Source: Oceanobacillus indicireducens (GTDB taxonomy: Bacteria > Bacillota > Bacilli > Bacillales > Amphibacillaceae). Taken from it: a stretch of 48,735 bases of DNA. This document shows, in pieces, positions 33,991-43,663 of the stretch. The notes under the pieces were generated by a model that was not told where the DNA came from, did not search any database, and saw only the letters and a program-made list of their open reading frames with translations. Positions within the stretch are counted from its first letter, which is position 1, and every line of letters starts with the position of its first letter. The stretch lies in the NCBI RefSeq assembly GCF_014647195.1, contig NZ_BMOS01000016.1:1-48735 (forward strand), read 5' to 3'. The translations under genes and the position numbers were made by a program.

Positions 33991-34519
33991 TGACAGTAAT
34001 GATCTCTACGGTGACTTAAAAGAGAAATATCCAGTAGCGTGGAAAGCCTTGTCAGAGTTGGGTAAATGGTCCAATAAAGCACAGGTTTTTGAAAGCCTTA
34101 AATATACACCATTAGAAATAGCTGAATTACGCCAGATAACAACTTCAATTAATCTGCAAAATAAAGTGGCCGTTACAGAAATACAAAGTGGAATCGATGA
34201 AAAGTTAGAAGAAGGTCTTTTAGAGGTTTTGATGCGCATATCGCCAGAATTACAACCAGTATTTTATACTGATTGCTTTAAAATGCTGACAAGGAATATC
34301 GATAAATTGTTTAAGGTAATAGAGTATGTTCTAAGAAAAAAATGCGTCTTTATAACGAGTAATTTTTATATAAGTAATGGTTATGTCTCAAAACGGAAAG
34401 CTTTACTTCGACCAGCACACTATGATGAAGATGTTGAAGAGAATTTAAAGCAATATAACGGATTACGTAAAACTCATTTGAAGGCGTTTAAAACTGTAAG
34501 CAATTTTATGCTAAACTGA
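33968..34519 (+). CDS. Hypothetical protein, 183 aa
   Basis: Unrecognised, helical, charged protein overlapping the preceding gene. The frame's first usable start is TTG 33968, but AAGGA at 33972-33976 lies inside it, so translation may begin a few codons later at a rare start. Segments include KYTPLEIAELRQITTSINLQNKV and VIEYVLRKKCVFITSNFYISNGYVSKRKALLRP. The second recalls in a loose way the strand-helix of serine recombinases but lacks their motifs. No function assigned. Confidence 0.55.
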   Translation: MTRNVIISDSNDLYGDLKEKYPVAWKALSELGKWSNKAQVFESLKYTPLEIAELRQITTSINLQNKVAVTEIQSGIDEKLEEGLLEVLMRISPELQPVFYTDCFKMLTRNIDKLFKVIEYVLRKKCVFITSNFYISNGYVSKRKALLRPAHYDEDVEENLKQYNGLRKTHLKAFKTVSNFMLN

Positions 34520-35113
34520 GATTTATTTTAGGTCTGTGATGTTTTCTGGTTTATAAAAAGCTAAAGACAGAAATAAAAATATTAAAATTAACTTCAAATG
34601 TACATCGTTCAAGTCTTAAAACATAGGAAGCGTTACAATAAGTTTCAGTACTTGCAAATACATATTTTGCATCTGTTAGTTCAGTTATGCTCAGAATGTG
34701 GATATTGAATTTCTACCGCTTTTTATCTTGGAATCAATTTACTATAACTAAGAAAAGTTATGATGTAACCAGTGAGCATATTCAAACACGGCTATCCGAT
34801 AAAGTTAATTATTCCAATTACTATCTCCCATCCAATAGTTCCATCATTTCCAAAACACAAGCAAATGAAGACAGTGTTTTCACTCGTAATGAACCTTTCA
34901 GAAAATAAAGCATATTTATGTATAGGTGAATCAAGCAAAGGAGAGTATGTAATAATTTAATATATTTTAAATTTATATTTAGAAGTGAGGCATAAAAGAT
35001 AACTTGAATGTCTCACTTCTTTTGTTTTATTTTGGTAAAATAGAAATATAATTTTTAAGTCTAAAATTTAAATACAAAAAACTTATAGAAAAGCTTCGAA
35101 GTGAGGGGATAGC
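34520..35113. other. Intergenic region
   Basis: About 590 bp. Short frames at 34687-34960 lack ribosome binding sites and motifs. The only clear element is the hairpin terminator at 34981-35025. GAAGTGAGGGG at 35098-35108 is the ribosome binding site of the next gene. Confidence 0.4.
34981..35025 (+). terminator. Hairpin terminator
   Basis: AGAAGTGAG (34981-34989) and CTCACTTCT (35012-35020) form a 9-bp stem with a 22-nt loop, followed by TTTGTTTT. Confidence 0.65.
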
Positions 35114-35472
35114 ATGTTAGCTCAAGAGAGGCACAAAATTATTCTGGATATGCTAGAAAGTGATAAGGTTGTAAAAGTCGCTAATTTGTGCACGATATTT
35201 AATGTTTCGATTGAAACAGTAAGAAGGGATTTAGAACATTTAGAAAGAGAAGGTAAATTAAAAAGAGTATATGGTGGAGCTGTACCACACAGTAAATCAG
35301 CTGCAGAACCTTCCTATCGTTCAAGGGAAAGAGTAAGCCCTAATGAAAAGCAGATGATTGGTAAACTTGCAGCTTCATTAATTCATGATGGGGAAACATT
35401 AATAATAGATCTTGGTACAACTACTTTAGAAGTTGCGAAATATTTAAAAGACAAGAAGGACTTAACGATTAA
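35114..35472 (+). pseudogene. DeoR-family regulator truncated by CRISPR array C
   Basis: The first 119 or so codons are a normal DeoR/GlpR regulator: MLAQERHKIILDMLESDKVVKV, a helix-turn-helix (LCTIFNVSIETVRRDLEHLEREGKLKRVYGGAV), KQMIGKLAASLIHDGETLII and DLGTTTLEVAKYLKDKKDLTI. At about 35470 the coding sequence passes directly into the trailer repeat of array C, and the remaining 130 or so residues of the sugar-binding domain are lost. The frame stays open by chance across array spacers to 35632. The DNA-binding half might still be made, but no effector domain remains. Confidence 0.85.
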
Positions 35473-35900
35473 ATCCACACTCCCAATACAGGGAGTGACA
35501 GATTGCATTGACTCCATTTCTTCTTTGGCAGATATTTCAATCCACACTCCCAATACAGGGAGTGACTTATTTTGCGTTTTTAGATGGAGACCCGATAGGA
35601 ATTTCAATCCACACTCCCAATACAGGGAGTGACTACCTTTTACGCTTATGGCACAAAGAGCAAAATAATTTCAATCCACACTCCCAATACAGGGAGTGAC
35701 CTTGCCTTCCCCAACTGCATTCCTCCTATTTTCTATTTCAATCCACACTCCCAATACAGGGAGTGACGGAAACAGAAACTACCGAAAACACAAATGATGA
35801 ATTTCAATCCACACTCCCAATACAGGGAGTGACCCAAGGTATGCACCTTTGTCTTGGTCCATCGTCGATTTCAATCCACACTCCCAATACAGGGAGTGAC
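35467..35900 (-). CRISPR. CRISPR array C, seven repeats, six spacers
   Basis: 33-bp repeats begin at 35467, 35534, 35601, 35668, 35735, 35801 and 35868, with spacers of 34, 34, 34, 34, 33 and 34 bp. On the minus strand the repeat is GTCACTCCCTGTATTGGGAG followed by TGTGGATTGAAAT, a type I-C repeat with stem ACTCCC/GGGAGT. The six leader-side copies are identical; the trailer copy (35467-35499) has three changes at its 3' end where it joins the deoR fragment. The leader lies to the right from 35901. There are no adjacent cas genes; the I-C operon 4.7 kb away should serve it. Confidence 0.97.
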
Positions 35901-36058
35901 AGCGAGATATTGATAAAAATATTTCTATCTTACTATATGTAGTATCGTATCACTTTCACTATCTATAAAACAAGGTATTAATCAGAAAGTATCCGTCTTA
36001 TATATTGGATTTTATGTGCGAATCTACCGGGGAATTCATGGGCGCTTCATGTTCGCGT
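35901..36058 (-). promoter_or_regulatory. CRISPR leader C with distal stem-loop
   Basis: Starts AGCGAGATATTGATAAA beside the first repeat and follows leader A closely for about 110 bp. The distal element is GTGCGAA (36016-36022) against TTCGCGT (36052-36058), which pairs if G-T wobbles are allowed, with a loop like those of the other leaders. Confidence 0.75.
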
Positions 36059-36373
36059 ATTTTGTTCATAGTTTTCAATTAAATTATTTTCATATCTTAG
36101 TTATAATAGATGTATAGTCTAAGTGCAGCACATTCAAATTAATGAGGATAGTAACTAAATATTAGAGAACTTAATCCGTTAGTCTTTACTAAAGGTGTAT
36201 TCAATCTAGTAAAGGCTTATTCCTGCTTCAAGCCAATAAAAATATGACAAATTCTGAGTCCTTCCAGGCACGAATAAGGTGTAAAACTAAAAGCAGCCAC
36301 TTTACTTGAAAAGGTTGGTGTGATAGTCTGAAAGACATCTATTTGTATTTTTAATTGTAAGGAGTTTTTTATT
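36059..36373. other. Intergenic region
   Basis: About 315 bp with no recognisable gene. AAGGAG at 36359-36364 is the ribosome binding site for the TTG start at 36374. Confidence 0.45.
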
Positions 36374-37318
36374 TTGATAGAAAATAAAAGAGAGTTTTAT
36401 CAATCAAAAGGGAAGCTTTTTCTCGGAATCATTTTTTCATTATTATTTGTTGCTTTTGGCGCTTTTATGGCATATCTTGCATATATGGAAGAATCGATAC
36501 TAATTATCACTTTGGCATTATTTATAATTGTTTTATTTAGTTTCTTTGCCGTTTCGAATATATTGAAAGTGATCCGAGGGTATCCTTATATTACGATCAC
36601 AGATGAATATCTTCAATTAGATTCGTTTACGAAAAGTGAAGTAAGCCTTTATTTTACGGATATTGAATACATAAAGGTATTTGAAATTACGTTTCAAAGT
36701 GTCATAGAGATTGCTTTATATAACGAAGGTGATTATTTTGCTCAACTATCGTTTCATAATAAAATGAGATTATTTATGAATCGGATAGCTGGGCTTTCTC
36801 TGTTTACGATTAATCCAAAAGCCGTTCGAAAACCGGAACGCCCTGCATTATTAAAAATGTTGGATCTTATTATTCAACAAAAACGAAGCGACACAGCTCC
36901 CGTCAATGACAATGCAATCAATGAAGAAGCAGACTTTATGAAAAAGTATGATCCATTCCAGCAGATTGATCGATCCATCAATCGTTCATACTTTTTAAAA
37001 TCTTACGGGTACGACCTTATTCTATTTGCTTTCCCGTTTATTTTGTTCTTACTTACTGGTAAAAATAATAATCATTTATTTTATATTATTGTAAGCTTCC
37101 TTTTATATCCTTTTGCGAAAGTGTTAATCGATAGGTTGTTTGGGTTTAAGTTAAGATATATACTTAAAAAGCAACAAGGCCCTACCCATAATCTTGAACA
37201 ATTAATGATTATTTTTGACCTTGTTATATTCCATCTGAGTTTATTCATTGCTCCAATTGGAATAGTATTCTTATTGATACGTTATATCGTTATGCGGATG
37301 GAGCGATCCGATAATTGA
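36374..37318 (+). CDS. STM3941-like membrane protein
   Basis: A 314-residue protein with two N-terminal spans (LFLGIIFSLLFVAFGAFMAYLA; LIITLALFIIVLFSFFAV), a soluble PH-like middle (GYPYITITDEYLQLDSFTKSEVSLYFTDIEYIKVFEI) and several C-terminal hydrophobic segments. The N-terminal half matches the STM3941 family of unknown function; the second half with further spans is an extension. Start TTG with AAGGAG nine bases upstream. Probably a single-gene unit. Confidence 0.6.
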   Translation: MIENKREFYQSKGKLFLGIIFSLLFVAFGAFMAYLAYMEESILIITLALFIIVLFSFFAVSNILKVIRGYPYITITDEYLQLDSFTKSEVSLYFTDIEYIKVFEITFQSVIEIALYNEGDYFAQLSFHNKMRLFMNRIAGLSLFTINPKAVRKPERPALLKMLDLIIQQKRSDTAPVNDNAINEEADFMKKYDPFQQIDRSINRSYFLKSYGYDLILFAFPFILFLLTGKNNNHLFYIIVSFLLYPFAKVLIDRLFGFKLRYILKKQQGPTHNLEQLMIIFDLVIFHLSLFIAPIGIVFLLIRYIVMRMERSDN

Positions 37319-37352
37319 AAGTTATTTCTCCGTGTGTTTCAAGGAGTTCAAT

Positions 37353-37451
37353 ATGAAGGATTATCTCATTCTATTCGATACTATTTTAGGTGAACGTATT
37401 GATCTGGAAAAAATAATAAAAAATTTAAGAAATGATATGCTTCCATTATAA
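37353..37451 (+). CDS. Possible small protein, 32 aa
   Basis: ATG 37353 has AAGGAG six bases upstream and reads 32 codons to TAA (MKDYLILFDTILGERIDLEK at the start). No homology is recognisable. It may be a genuine small gene or the decayed 5' end of a longer one. Confidence 0.35.
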   Translation: MKDYLILFDTILGERIDLEKIIKNLRNDMLPL

Positions 37452-37547
37452 ATGAACCTCCAATAAGCTCCCTAAGTACTTTATTCGTTATGTTAAAATA
37501 ATTTATGCACTCTTGTACTATAATTAAAAAAGATTGGAGCTATTTAC

Positions 37548-38192
37548 ATGAAAAAAAGAAATTCCTTAATTGCGGCATCTCTGCTAGTTATTTTATTAGT
37601 CGGAATGTCCGCTTGCAGCAGCAATTCATCTGATGATGACATTACCTCAACTAAAAATCAGTCAAACTCTGAAAGTACGCCACAGAGCAAAGATGATTCA
37701 TCTCAATCAAATGATACGCATTCTGAAAGTACTCAAGTAGAAGATAATCAAGAGCAGGCTGATAATACAGAAGATACTACTTCGGCAAATATCACAAGTG
37801 AAAGTCAAGAGGAAAAAGTAGAGGGAAGGAGAGCAGAGTTTCTTGAAAGACTAGACAATATCCAAAAGGAACTTGATGCTTTACCAGAAAAGGAACATGC
37901 TGATAAAGGTGTCACCAATGCTATGAAAAACTATTATGGGCGTGCTTATGAAATGTATGACGAGGAATTAAATGAGATTTATGCTTTACTAAAAAAAGAA
38001 TTGTCCCCAGAGACCATGGAGGATTTAAAAGCAGAACAAATTCAATGGATAGACCAAAAAGAAGATAAGGCAAATAAAGAAAGACTGGAATATGAAGGCG
38101 GAACTTTTGAAAATGTTGCATTATATATGTCTTTATACGAATCTACAAAGGACAGAAGTTATGAATTAGTAAACAAATATATGACAGATTAA
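37548..38192 (+). CDS. LprI-like (DUF1311) lipoprotein
   Basis: A 214-residue lipoprotein: signal peptide with lipobox MSAC at Cys23, then a Ser/Asp/Glu/Gln-rich linker (about 25-90), then a lysozyme-inhibitor LprI-type domain. The domain shows NAMKNYYGRAYEMYDEELNEIYALLKKELSPETMEDLKAEQIQWIDQKEDKAN and VALYMSLYESTKDRSYELVNKYM. LprI-type proteins are periplasmic or surface-exposed; some inhibit lysozyme, but most Firmicute members are uncharacterised. AAAGATTGGAG precedes the ATG. Confidence 0.75.
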   Translation: MKKRNSLIAASLLVILLVGMSACSSNSSDDDITSTKNQSNSESTPQSKDDSSQSNDTHSESTQVEDNQEQADNTEDTTSANITSESQEEKVEGRRAEFLERLDNIQKELDALPEKEHADKGVTNAMKNYYGRAYEMYDEELNEIYALLKKELSPETMEDLKAEQIQWIDQKEDKANKERLEYEGGTFENVALYMSLYESTKDRSYELVNKYMTD

Positions 38193-38414
38193 AAGCTGGA
38201 AGCATGGATTTGCAATGTTTGGGGAGAAAACAACCTTAAGATGATAGAAAATCAACTGAAATGCCTTATAAAAAAGGAGCATCCATAAGTACGATTGAAG
38301 CAGGAAATCAATGGATTTCATTGGTTCTATTTACTGATATTTTTTACAAAATGAAACCAATCCTCATGCTTCAACGTAATTAAAAACAGAACCTATATTT
38401 CTAGGAGGCATTTT

Positions 38415-39353
38415 ATGTATGCAGAAATAAATGGGAAATTGATTCGAGTCAGAGGTGCAATCAATAAGAAACTGAAGTGGGAAAAACAGCTTGCTGATTA
38501 TCATACGGAATTAATAGAGGTTGAAAATGAGATTAGTAGATTGGAAAAGGAGCTTATTGCTGAGAAAAAAGATGTTAGAAGGTTAGAGCGAATTGGTATA
38601 ACAAACCTGATACAAACATTTTTTGGATCGAAGCACGAAAAGCTGAGACAGGAAAAGCAAGAAGTAATTGCGATACAATTACAGCTTGAAGAAGCTGAAA
38701 AAACGAAGCAAGAAATTAATGAATCAATGAATGAATTGCATAATAAATTACAAGAGGTTATGAAGGCTGAGCAGAACTATCAATTCCTTTTAGCTGAAAA
38801 GGAAAGAATCATCAAGGAAAGAGATGCTGAATTCGGGAATCGTTTGTTCGAATTAAATGAGAATGAAGGAGATCTGGAAGCATACATGACGGAACTTGAT
38901 GAAGCTATAGAAGCTGGGAACAAAGTGAAGCATGCGCTTAGCAATGTTATAGAGTCACTAGAAAGTGCGGAAGGCTGGGGGACATTGGACATGTTTGGTG
39001 GTGGGATGATTTCAAGTATGGTAAAGCATGATCATATTGATAAGGCAACAGATTATATTCACCAAGCGCAAACGAGCATGCGGAACTTTCAAAAGGAATT
39101 ATTAGATGTTGATGATGTGTCGGATTTGCAAATAGATATTTCAGGAATGCTGAAATTTGCCGACTTTTTCTTTGATGGTTTCATTGTAGATTGGATGGTC
39201 CAAGGGAGAATTAAAGATTCCTTAGAGCAAGCTAGGGATCAACATGCTGGTGTCGTAACGATTATTCAAAAATTAGAAATGACTTTGGAGGGAAAATCAA
39301 AGGAGCTATCTGTCATACAAACAGAGAAAAAGGCATTAATAGAAGGACTTTAA
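38415..39353 (+). CDS. Coiled-coil protein of unknown function
   Basis: A 312-residue, highly charged protein. Residues about 20-150 are near-continuous coiled coil (DYHTELIEVENEISRLEKEL; EKQEVIAIQLQLEEAEKTKQEINESMNEL). A conserved-looking globular part (ESAEGWGTLDMFGGGMISSMVKHDHIDKATDYIHQAQTSM) follows, then a second helical region. No signal peptide, membrane span or catalytic motif. It resembles hypothetical proteins common in Bacillaceae. TAGGAGG precedes the ATG. Confidence 0.6.
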   Translation: MYAEINGKLIRVRGAINKKLKWEKQLADYHTELIEVENEISRLEKELIAEKKDVRRLERIGITNLIQTFFGSKHEKLRQEKQEVIAIQLQLEEAEKTKQEINESMNELHNKLQEVMKAEQNYQFLLAEKERIIKERDAEFGNRLFELNENEGDLEAYMTELDEAIEAGNKVKHALSNVIESLESAEGWGTLDMFGGGMISSMVKHDHIDKATDYIHQAQTSMRNFQKELLDVDDVSDLQIDISGMLKFADFFFDGFIVDWMVQGRIKDSLEQARDQHAGVVTIIQKLEMTLEGKSKELSVIQTEKKALIEGL

Positions 39354-39594
39354 GGGCGAGGTATGCTCACTAACTTCATGGTAATCAACAAATTCAAATT
39401 ATATGAAAATACAACAGGTTATAAATAGCTTTAACAGCGTTTACATTCCTTCTCGCGAAATGAGGAAAGCCTGTACTAAAGTGCTTAGAGCAAATGTAAT
39501 TATGCTGAAGATTTGAGAAAAGAATAACAAAATCAAACATGGCAACTGTCTCCTGTAAGCAATCATAGACCGTTATGAATATTTTGATCTTCAA

Positions 39595-39614
39595 ACTCCC
39601 AATATGGGAGTGAC
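39595..39614 (-). repeat. Isolated CRISPR half-repeat
   Basis: ACTCCCAATATGGGAGTGAC matches the hairpin half of the array A/C repeat with one base deleted. The 3' half (ATTTCAATCC) is degraded and no leader follows. It is probably left from a longer array D. Confidence 0.7.
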
Positions 39615-39739
39615 AAAGGGTTGTAAGAGAATTTCTCCTTACTAAGTGGAAGGTTCCCGCAAAAATCAGATAAAATAGGGGGCTTCTATCAGCAATATGA
39701 TAAGTAAAAAGCAAAATTAATATAGGTAAACACACTAAT

Positions 39740-39890
39740 TATCAGATAAAGTATCTTTTAAATTAATCGTTTTGGAAACGTAAGGCCTAATAAATGTGTG
39801 TGCTGTTCCATTTAGTTCGAACTGCAATTTCTCTATTAGTTGAGCATCTTCTAATTCTTTGAACCAACTGCTTATAGTTCTTGAAGATTA
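39740..39890 (-). pseudogene. Winged-helix protein remnant
   Basis: The minus strand reads SSWFKELEDAQLIEKLQFEL followed by NGTAHTFIRPYVSKTINLKD and a stop near 39740. It resembles the C-terminal part of a helix-turn-helix protein, such as those in plasmid replication or conjugation modules. The N-terminal portion is missing. Low certainty. Confidence 0.35.
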
Positions 39891-39919
39891 GTTGAAAGAG
39901 CTGGATATATAAAACTATG

Positions 39920-40015
39920 ATAACATTCCGTGCTCCCAATATAGCAACGCACAAGCTATGTCACCCAGCCCATTTAATTGCTATTTCAATCTACGCTCCC
40001 AAAACAGGGAGCGAC
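39920..40015 (-). CRISPR. Decayed CRISPR array D
   Basis: A nearly intact 33-bp repeat at 39983-40015 (minus strand GTCGCTCCCTGTTTTGGGAG, then CGTAGATTGAAAT) directly borders leader D. A degraded copy lies at about 39920-39952 with 30 bp between. The stem GCTCCC/GGGAGC is that of array E. One change (GTAGATT for GTGGATT) lies in the crRNA handle. With one usable repeat beside an intact leader, it could in principle still gain spacers. Confidence 0.75.
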
Positions 40016-40180
40016 ACGAGATATTGACAAACCTAACACCTCGCCTCTATATAGTAGTTTTATTCATTTCTTTTCCTTGATTCACGTCAAAAATTCACTC
40101 ATTTCATGCACATAACCTGCATTTTCTGCGCAAACCTCCCCACAAAACCATGTTCACTTCAGGTCCGCGCATTAGCAATA
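40016..40180 (-). promoter_or_regulatory. CRISPR leader D with distal stem-loop
   Basis: CGAGATATTGACAAA borders the repeat; TCGCCTCTATATAGTAGT further on is shared with leader E rather than A/C. The distal element is TGCGCAAACC (40136-40145) against GGTCCGCGCA (40171-40180), imperfectly paired, with the loop motif ACCATGTTCACTTC. D is an inverted copy of the E leader on the other side of the cas operon. Confidence 0.75.
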
Positions 40181-40567
40181 TAGTGGCACTTCTTGTTTCA
40201 ATACAGATTGTCACAAGTATTTTTTGATTCAGAATTGGTTCCGACGATAAGAATAGAGACTGTCAAACACAAGGTAATAAGTAAAGAACTTCATCCGCTA
40301 ATAGATGCTTTAAATATAGTAAAGGCTTTTTCAAGTTTCCATCTAACAAAAATATAACAAATATCGGGTCGTTTCAGGTATGAAAAAGCAAAAAATGGTA
40401 GAAATTACTCGGGTCTTAAGGTATGCTGTAAAGTAATGGGGATATTTTCTTTATTTCTGATAGTCTAGTATATTTTTTTTATAACATCTAAGGTATACAA
40501 TTTTTTGTAAGCGTTTTATTTTATAATAGAAATATGGAAAATTAATAAATTTAGAGGAGGGTGTCCT
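40181..40567 (+). other. Upstream region of cas operon
   Basis: About 390 bp without a gene between leader D and cas3. It holds TATAAT at 40522-40527 as a candidate -10 box, a cre-like site at 40506-40519, and the ribosome binding site AGAGGAGGGTG at 40553-40563. Confidence 0.5.
40506..40519 (+). promoter_or_regulatory. cre-like CcpA site at cas promoter
   Basis: TGTAAGCGTTTTAT agrees with the Bacillus cre consensus at about 12 of 14 positions, including the central CG. It lies two bases upstream of the TATAAT at 40522-40527, where CcpA binding would block transcription. Confidence 0.45.
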
Positions 40568-42928
40568 TTGTTTATAGCTCATATTCGCAAAAGTGATCAT
40601 GTAATCCAAACGGTTCAAGACCACCTTGAAGGGGTTGCCTGGCTAGCGCGGAGATATGGTAAATTGATAGCGCTAGCTGCTCACACAGAATTATCTGGTT
40701 TACTCCACGATATGGGTAAATACACGGAAGCTTTTACGACCTACATAAGAAACGCGGTGCTTTATGATGATGTGGCGAGCACTAAGATTGATCACTCCAC
40801 CGCAGGAGCAAAATATTTATATGAAAATTATTATGGGAAGGATCCCTTGCAAAATCTCGTAGTAGAAACGGTAGGGATGGCTATTTTATCTCACCACTCC
40901 GGCCTGCAGAATTTTATCCAGCCCGATACGAGTCAATCGGATTATATCCGCCGTGTGACAAATGTTGATTTACCACACTATCAAGAGGTAGTAGCCAACT
41001 TTGAGGCTGTTTCTGGAAACGTGGAAAAGGTAACTCAATTGATCGAAGAAGCTAAAAAAGAAGTCGAGGAATTTATGGAGCGGATTAAGCACCTAAATGG
41101 AAAAGAACGAACCATTCATTTAAATTATATGCAAAAACTCGTGTTTAGTTGCTTGATCGATGCGGACCGTACTGATACTCGCTGTTTTGAAGAGGATACG
41201 GAAGTAACGCTCTCAGATCATTCGGCTGTTTTTGAAGAAGGATATAAAAACCTGATGAATCAAGTGAACGAATGGGGAGAGGCGGTTCAACCCATTTATA
41301 AACTGCGGAACGAGATGTCCGAGAGTTGTGATAGAAAAGCGGATGAAGCCTCATCTATCATGACTTTATCCATCCCGACCGGGGGCGGGAAAACCTTTGC
41401 AAGCCTCCGTTACGCCTTAAAACATGCGATGCAGTACAAAAAAGAACGGATTATTTATGTAGTTCCTTACACAACCATTCTGGAACAAAATGCTACGGCC
41501 GTCCGCGATATTATCAAACAGCCAGAAGCTGTCCTTGAACATCATGCGAATGTCATTGATGACAGCGGTTTGGATGATGAACCGGACTATTATCAGGAGG
41601 CATATCATAAACAGTTGCAGCTCGGGCGTGATAATTGGGACTATCCGATTATCTTTACGACAATGGTGCAGTTTCTGGATGCCTTTTTCCAAAAAGGAAC
41701 GAGAAAAAGCCGGCGTCTCCATCATCTCACGAATAGCGTAATTATCGTGGATGAAGTACAGTCTGTTCCTTACAAACATTTCCATCTGTTTAATACAGCA
41801 ATGAATTTTCTCCAAATGGTCGGAAATAGCAGCATCTTGCTTTGTACAGCAACACAGCCGGAAGTAGCTGAAATGAAGTATAAAATACACCTGGGGAAAA
41901 ATGCGGAAATTGTACCAGACCTTGTGAAGACTGTCGACGCGTTTAAAAGAGTATCAATCATCAATAAAGTGGACAAGGGCGGTTGGAATCTCGAAAAAAT
42001 AGCATCATTCACAGAAGAAGTCATGTCAGAAAACCAATCACTTTTGATCATTTTAAATACAAAGTCAGAAGTCCGGAGGCTTTATAAGCTGCTGGAAGAA
42101 TTGAATATAGCGGAAGTTTATCATCTCAGCACCTCAATGTGCCCGGCGCACCGAATGGAGAAGCTGGATAAGATACGGGACAAATTGGGTAAAGAACGAA
42201 TCATATGTGTCAGTACACAATTGATTGAAGCTGGTGTCGATATTAGCTTTGAATCCGTGATCCGCTCTCAGGCGGGACTCGATTCGATTGCTCAAGCGGC
42301 TGGTCGCTGCAACCGAAATGGGGAGCGAGAAGAAGGGAAAGTTTATATCATCCGCTCCGCAGAAGAAAATCTTTCAAGACTGCCCGAAATCCGAATCGGC
42401 GGAGAAGTGCTGGCAAATTATATCTTGAATAATGAAGACTTTGACGGCAATTATTTAAGTCCTTTGGCAATCCAGACTTATTTCAGACATTTCGATGCCC
42501 AGGCTGGACGTGTGATAAAAGTAGTGCCACCACCGTTGGATTGCCCTCTTATTAGTCACCTGAACGGGAGACATCCTAACGCGGGAAAAGCAAGCACCAT
42601 CTCTAAAGGTATGTTTAAGACAGTAGAAAAGCATTTTGAAGCAATTGAATCGCCTACAACATCTGTGATCGTTCCTTACGCGGGAGGCGAAGATATTATT
42701 GCTTCACTCAACCAAGACCTCGACATCAAAGAATTCAGCAACATTATGAAACAGGCACAGCAATATTCCGTAAATCTCTTTGACTATGAAATACAGAAAC
42801 TCAGTCAAAATAACTTGCTCGTACCCCTTTACGACAATTCGATTTATTGTCTCACGGAGCGGGCGTATGATGAAGATTTCGGCGTCACGATAGATGGAGA
42901 AGGTTCGATGATGGATTATAACTTTTAA
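40568..42928 (+). CDS. cas3: Cas3 nuclease-helicase, type I-C
   Basis: A 786-residue Cas3 with an N-terminal HD nuclease domain ([12 protein letters not shown] with H47-D48; [19 protein letters not shown]) and a superfamily 2 helicase. Walker A is IPTGGGKT near residue 270, motif II is [11 protein letters not shown], motif III is LLCTATQP, and motif VI is [11 protein letters not shown]. Size and order match type I-C. Recruited by Cascade, it nicks and degrades target DNA. Start TTG with AGAGGAGGGTG upstream. First gene of the cas operon. Confidence 0.95.
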   Translation: MFIAHIRKSDHVIQTVQDHLEGVAWLARRYGKLIALAAHTELSGLLHDMGKYTEAFTTYIRNAVLYDDVASTKIDHSTAGAKYLYENYYGKDPLQNLVVETVGMAILSHHSGLQNFIQPDTSQSDYIRRVTNVDLPHYQEVVANFEAVSGNVEKVTQLIEEAKKEVEEFMERIKHLNGKERTIHLNYMQKLVFSCLIDADRTDTRCFEEDTEVTLSDHSAVFEEGYKNLMNQVNEWGEAVQPIYKLRNEMSESCDRKADEASSIMTLSIPTGGGKTFASLRYALKHAMQYKKERIIYVVPYTTILEQNATAVRDIIKQPEAVLEHHANVIDDSGLDDEPDYYQEAYHKQLQLGRDNWDYPIIFTTMVQFLDAFFQKGTRKSRRLHHLTNSVIIVDEVQSVPYKHFHLFNTAMNFLQMVGNSSILLCTATQPEVAEMKYKIHLGKNAEIVPDLVKTVDAFKRVSIINKVDKGGWNLEKIASFTEEVMSENQSLLIILNTKSEVRRLYKLLEELNIAEVYHLSTSMCPAHRMEKLDKIRDKLGKERIICVSTQLIEAGVDISFESVIRSQAGLDSIAQAAGRCNRNGEREEGKVYIIRSAEENLSRLPEIRIGGEVLANYILNNEDFDGNYLSPLAIQTYFRHFDAQAGRVIKVVPPPLDCPLISHLNGRHPNAGKASTISKGMFKTVEKHFEAIESPTTSVIVPYAGGEDIIASLNQDLDIKEFSNIMKQAQQYSVNLFDYEIQKLSQNNLLVPLYDNSIYCLTERAYDEDFGVTIDGEGSMMDYNF

Positions 42929-42941
42929 GGAGGTGATACCA

Positions 42942-43661
42942 ATGAGGAACCAGATTGAATTTGTTGTTCATGGCAAATATGCCTTGTTCACCGATCCCGT
43001 GACTCGGATTGGCGGGGAGAAATTTACATACCAAATCCCCACATACCAAGCTTTAAAGGGAATCGTAGAATCGGTGTACTGGAAGCCAACGCTGACTTGG
43101 TATATCGATGAGGTACGTGTCATGAACCCAATCCAGACAGAGGTTAAGGGAGTTCGTCCGATCAAATATCAAAGCAATTCCAATGATTTAATGTACTACA
43201 CCTACTTACGTGAGCCTGTCTACCAAGTACGGGCCCATTTTGAATTCAATGAAAACAGACCCGATCTTGCTTATGACAGAAACGAGCACAAACATCACAA
43301 CATCGCAAAGCGAGCGGTGAAAAAAGGCGGTCGGCGTGATGTATTTCTCGGAACACGTGAATGTCAGGGGTATGTAGAAGATTGCGCGTTTGGTGAAGGC
43401 GAAAGTTTTTATGATGATTATGGTGAAGTAAGTTTTGGTCCGATGTTCCACGGGTTTACTTATCCGGATGAGGGAGATCAGGAAACGCTCCAGGCACGAA
43501 TTTGGGTACCTACGATGAAAAACGGAATTATCCGATTCAAGCGCCCGGAGGAATGTGAAATCATCCGGGACGTCCGGAAAGGCTCCATGAAACAATTTAC
43601 CAAAGGAGAAAACTTCACCGATGTGGATCAAGAATACGAAGAGATGTTTAAGGAGGTGTGA
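42942..43661 (+). CDS. cas5c: Cas5c (Cas5d) crRNA-processing subunit
   Basis: A 239-residue type I-C Cas5. In this subtype it replaces Cas6: it cuts the pre-crRNA repeat and stays on the crRNA 5' handle. The RAMP start [28 protein letters not shown] is clear. The [33 protein letters not shown] segment holds the Lys-His pair expected at the RNA-cleavage site. I use ATG 42942 after AAGGAGGTGAT; a GTG at 42933 lies inside that site. 13 bp after cas3. Confidence 0.93.
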   Translation: MRNQIEFVVHGKYALFTDPVTRIGGEKFTYQIPTYQALKGIVESVYWKPTLTWYIDEVRVMNPIQTEVKGVRPIKYQSNSNDLMYYTYLREPVYQVRAHFEFNENRPDLAYDRNEHKHHNIAKRAVKKGGRRDVFLGTRECQGYVEDCAFGEGESFYDDYGEVSFGPMFHGFTYPDEGDQETLQARIWVPTMKNGIIRFKRPEECEIIRDVRKGSMKQFTKGENFTDVDQEYEEMFKEV

Positions 43662-43663
43662 AA

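Larger units (their letters stand above)
39354..39919. other. Intergenic region with relics
   Basis: About 570 bp. It contains the half-repeat at 39595-39614 and the gene relic at 39740-39890. No intact gene is visible; a minus-strand frame at 39394-39735 lacks a ribosome binding site and runs through the half-repeat. Confidence 0.45.

Noticed and set aside
35508-35699. Open frames within array C with repeated TLPIQGV-type peptides
   Set aside because: The repeated peptide is a translation of the CRISPR repeat, not a protein repeat.
39394-39735. 113-codon minus-strand frame
   Set aside because: It runs through the CRISPR half-repeat at 39595-39614 and lacks a ribosome binding site.
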